Assembly (NCBI GenBank): GCA_027011425.1
Contig: JALUZX010000313.1
Coordinates: 1-9,865, forward strand
Origin: Planctomycetota bacterium
Lineage (GTDB): Bacteria > Planctomycetota > UBA1135 > JALUZX01
Length of the DNA stretch: 9,865 nucleotides
Reading direction: 5' to 3'
Shown here piece by piece: positions 8,514 through 9,865 of this stretch; the first letter of the stretch is position 1; every line of letters starts with the position of its first letter. Both the position numbers and the translations under genes were made by a program. Under the pieces are notes generated by a model. It had not been told where the DNA came from. It ran no database searches and saw nothing but the letters and a program-made list of their open reading frames with translations.

Positions 8514-8544
8514 TTTCACCTCACGGGCCTCTCCCAGGGTGAAA
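8514..8544. repeat. Inverted repeat at the GH20/GH32 convergent junction
   Basis: TTTCACC (8514-8520) pairs perfectly with GGTGAAA (8538-8544), plus one T-G wobble pair, enclosing a loop of about 15 nt. It starts in the 2-bp gap between the stop codons and covers the GH32 stop. Neither strand has a T-tract after the stem, so any role as a two-way terminator is speculative. Confidence 0.3.
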
Positions 8545-9865
8545 GAGCGGATCCCAGTTCCCACACATCCAAGGCGCGGACCCGGGCGGTTCCGCCCCGG
8601 GAGAAAAGGCCCAGAGGGCGGGTCCCCGCGCCGGGAAGAAAACAAAAGCACATGGTGATCCGCCCCCCTGCGGCGAAGATCTCGATCGAGGTCTTGTCCA
8701 CGAGAATCCGGAGCCGGATTCTTTTCTTCCCGGGCCCCAAGAGCGCCCTCTTCCCGATGGCCGAAAGCCTTCCCGACTTTCCGTCGTAGACGATTTCCTT
8801 TCCCCGGACCTTCAAGCCCACCTGCTCCGCCCCGCCCGGTTCGATCACGGCATCGATGTCCCAGAGATCCCCCTCCAGGGAGGCCAGGGGATCGGCGCCG
8901 GGTCTCAGTTCCAGGTCGGACCAGGTGCGCCTCCGCCCCCGGATCTTCCCGATCTCCCGGACAGGCCGGAAGAAGAGCCGCGGCCCTTCGGGGGTCGTCC
9001 GAAGGGTCAACTCCCGGGGAAAGCTCATCTGCTGGTTGAACACCACCCCCGGGTATTTCCCTCCCCGCATCCAGCCGATCTGGATCCGCCTTCCATCGCC
9101 CGGGGGGATGTCGTTCCAGGTCTGGGCGGCGTAGAAGCTCGCCCCCCAGTGGGAGCGCAGGATCTTCGTCTCCGGGAGGAAAGCCTTTCCGTCGAACCGC
9201 CCCACCCGGTAATTGCCGTTGGCGCCCCAGAAGATCCAGCGCCCGTTTTCCTTGTCCCCGTCCAGGGGGAGTTCGAAGAAATCGGGGCATTCCATGGTGC
9301 CCGGCATGGACACTTCGCAAAGCATGCGCCAGGACTTCAGGTCCCGGGATTCGAAAAGTGCGTACCGGTCCTTCACCAGGTAGAGGGCCATGACCCACTT
9401 CTTTCCCGGCTCATACCAGAGGATCCTGGGATCCCTGTTTTTTCCGGCCACCCACCCCAGGACGGGGTTTTTCCCATACTTGATCCAGGTCCTTCCCCTG
9501 TCGTTGGACCAGGCCAGGCTCTGGACCCGGGGCTTCCCCTTGGACTCGGGCGAGGTGTCCCCCGCCGAGGTGTAGAGCGCGACCAGGGTCTCTTCCTTCC
9601 CCCGGCGGAACCCTCCCGTGTCGTTCCAGTCCACCGCGGCCGAGCCGGAATAAATGGTCCCCATGCTGTCGGGCGTGAGGGCGTTCTCCAACTGCTTCCA
9701 GTGGATCATGTCGGGACTCACGGCGTGTCCCCAGGTCATGTGGCCCCAATGGCGTCCGAAAGGATTGTGCTGGAAGAAGAGATGGTATTCGCCTTTGTAA
9801 TACACCAGGCCGTTGGGGTCGTTGAGCCAGCCTTCCCGGGCGGTGAAGTGGAACCTGGGCCGGAT
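8516..9865 (-). CDS. GH32 fructan/sucrose hydrolase (levanase/inulinase-like), 5' end off window
   Basis: The visible 449 codons (numbered from the right edge) cover nearly a whole GH32 enzyme, which hydrolyses beta-fructosyl bonds in levan, inulin or sucrose. The five-bladed propeller shows WLNDPNG with nucleophile D16 (9818-9820), FFQHNPFG, WGHAVSPDMIHW, IYSGSAAVDW, the transition-state motif RDP (D145, 9431-9433) and the acid/base in MECPDFFEL (E192, 9290-9292). All three catalytic carboxylates are present. The C-terminal beta-sandwich (about 305-440) carries the usual LRILVDKTSIEIF strand. A GTG near 9805 is internal, because NDPNG is encoded upstream of it. The start and any signal peptide lie beyond the window. 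The SacC-like layout suggests exo-acting hydrolysis, but residues do not settle levan versus inulin. The stop lies 2 bp from that of the convergent GH20 gene. Confidence 0.94.
   Translation of the reverse strand: MRPRFHFTAREGWLNDPNGLVYYKGEYHLFFQHNPFGRHWGHMTWGHAVSPDMIHWKQLENALTPDSMGTIYSGSAAVDWNDTGGFRRGKEETLVALYTSAGDTSPESKGKPRVQSLAWSNDRGRTWIKYGKNPVLGWVAGKNRDPRILWYEPGKKWVMALYLVKDRYALFESRDLKSWRMLCEVSMPGTMECPDFFELPLDGDKENGRWIFWGANGNYRVGRFDGKAFLPETKILRSHWGASFYAAQTWNDIPPGDGRRIQIGWMRGGKYPGVVFNQQMSFPRELTLRTTPEGPRLFFRPVREIGKIRGRRRTWSDLELRPGADPLASLEGDLWDIDAVIEPGGAEQVGLKVRGKEIVYDGKSGRLSAIGKRALLGPGKKRIRLRILVDKTSIEIFAAGGRITMCFCFLPGAGTRPLGLFSRGGTARVRALDVWELGSALSPWERPVR

Overview
This is a GC-rich bacterial window with six protein genes, two of them cut by the window edges. 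No RNA genes, insertion sequences or CRISPR arrays were seen. The organism is probably a Gram-negative bacterium of the Planctomycetota or a similar deep-branching phylum. The TonB-dependent receptor implies an outer membrane. The secreted HEAT-repeat protein has an N-terminal 'LKNG' beta domain and a W-x-x-W C-terminal tail, a combination I associate mainly with Planctomycetota. That placement is inference and was not tested by database search.

Layout, left to right. (1) Positions 1-1972 (+) hold a two-gene signalling unit. The first gene is the C-terminal part of a sensor histidine kinase. It overlaps by 4 bp (ATGA) a receiver-domain protein whose C-terminal half looks like a histidine kinase core that keeps its phospho-acceptor His but has lost the ATP-binding motifs. 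(2) Positions 1973-2087 are a short AT-richer leader with an 11-bp palindrome, a long imperfect hairpin and a possible 33-codon ORF. (3) Positions 2088-4148 (+) encode a TonB-dependent outer-membrane receptor. (4) Positions 4193-5980 (-), convergent with the receptor, encode an exported HEAT-repeat protein. (5) A 127-bp divergent intergenic region separates it from (6) a secreted multi-domain GH20 beta-N-acetylhexosaminidase at 6108-8513 (+). (7) A GH32 fructan/sucrose hydrolase lies on the minus strand from 8516 to the right edge. Its stop codon is 2 bp from that of the GH20 gene.

The two-component genes may form a phosphorelay: kinase to receiver Asp to a second His. Neither protein has a visible DNA-binding output domain. 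They are in the same orientation as the receptor, so co-transcription is possible. The gene order to the right (minus, plus, minus) rules out one operon for the HEAT, GH20 and GH32 genes. The two glycosidases suggest use of amino-sugar glycans and fructans, but the receptor cannot be tied to those substrates from sequence alone. The most distinctive items are the receiver-plus-pseudokinase protein, the structured leader before the receptor gene, and the C-terminal modules of the GH20 enzyme.
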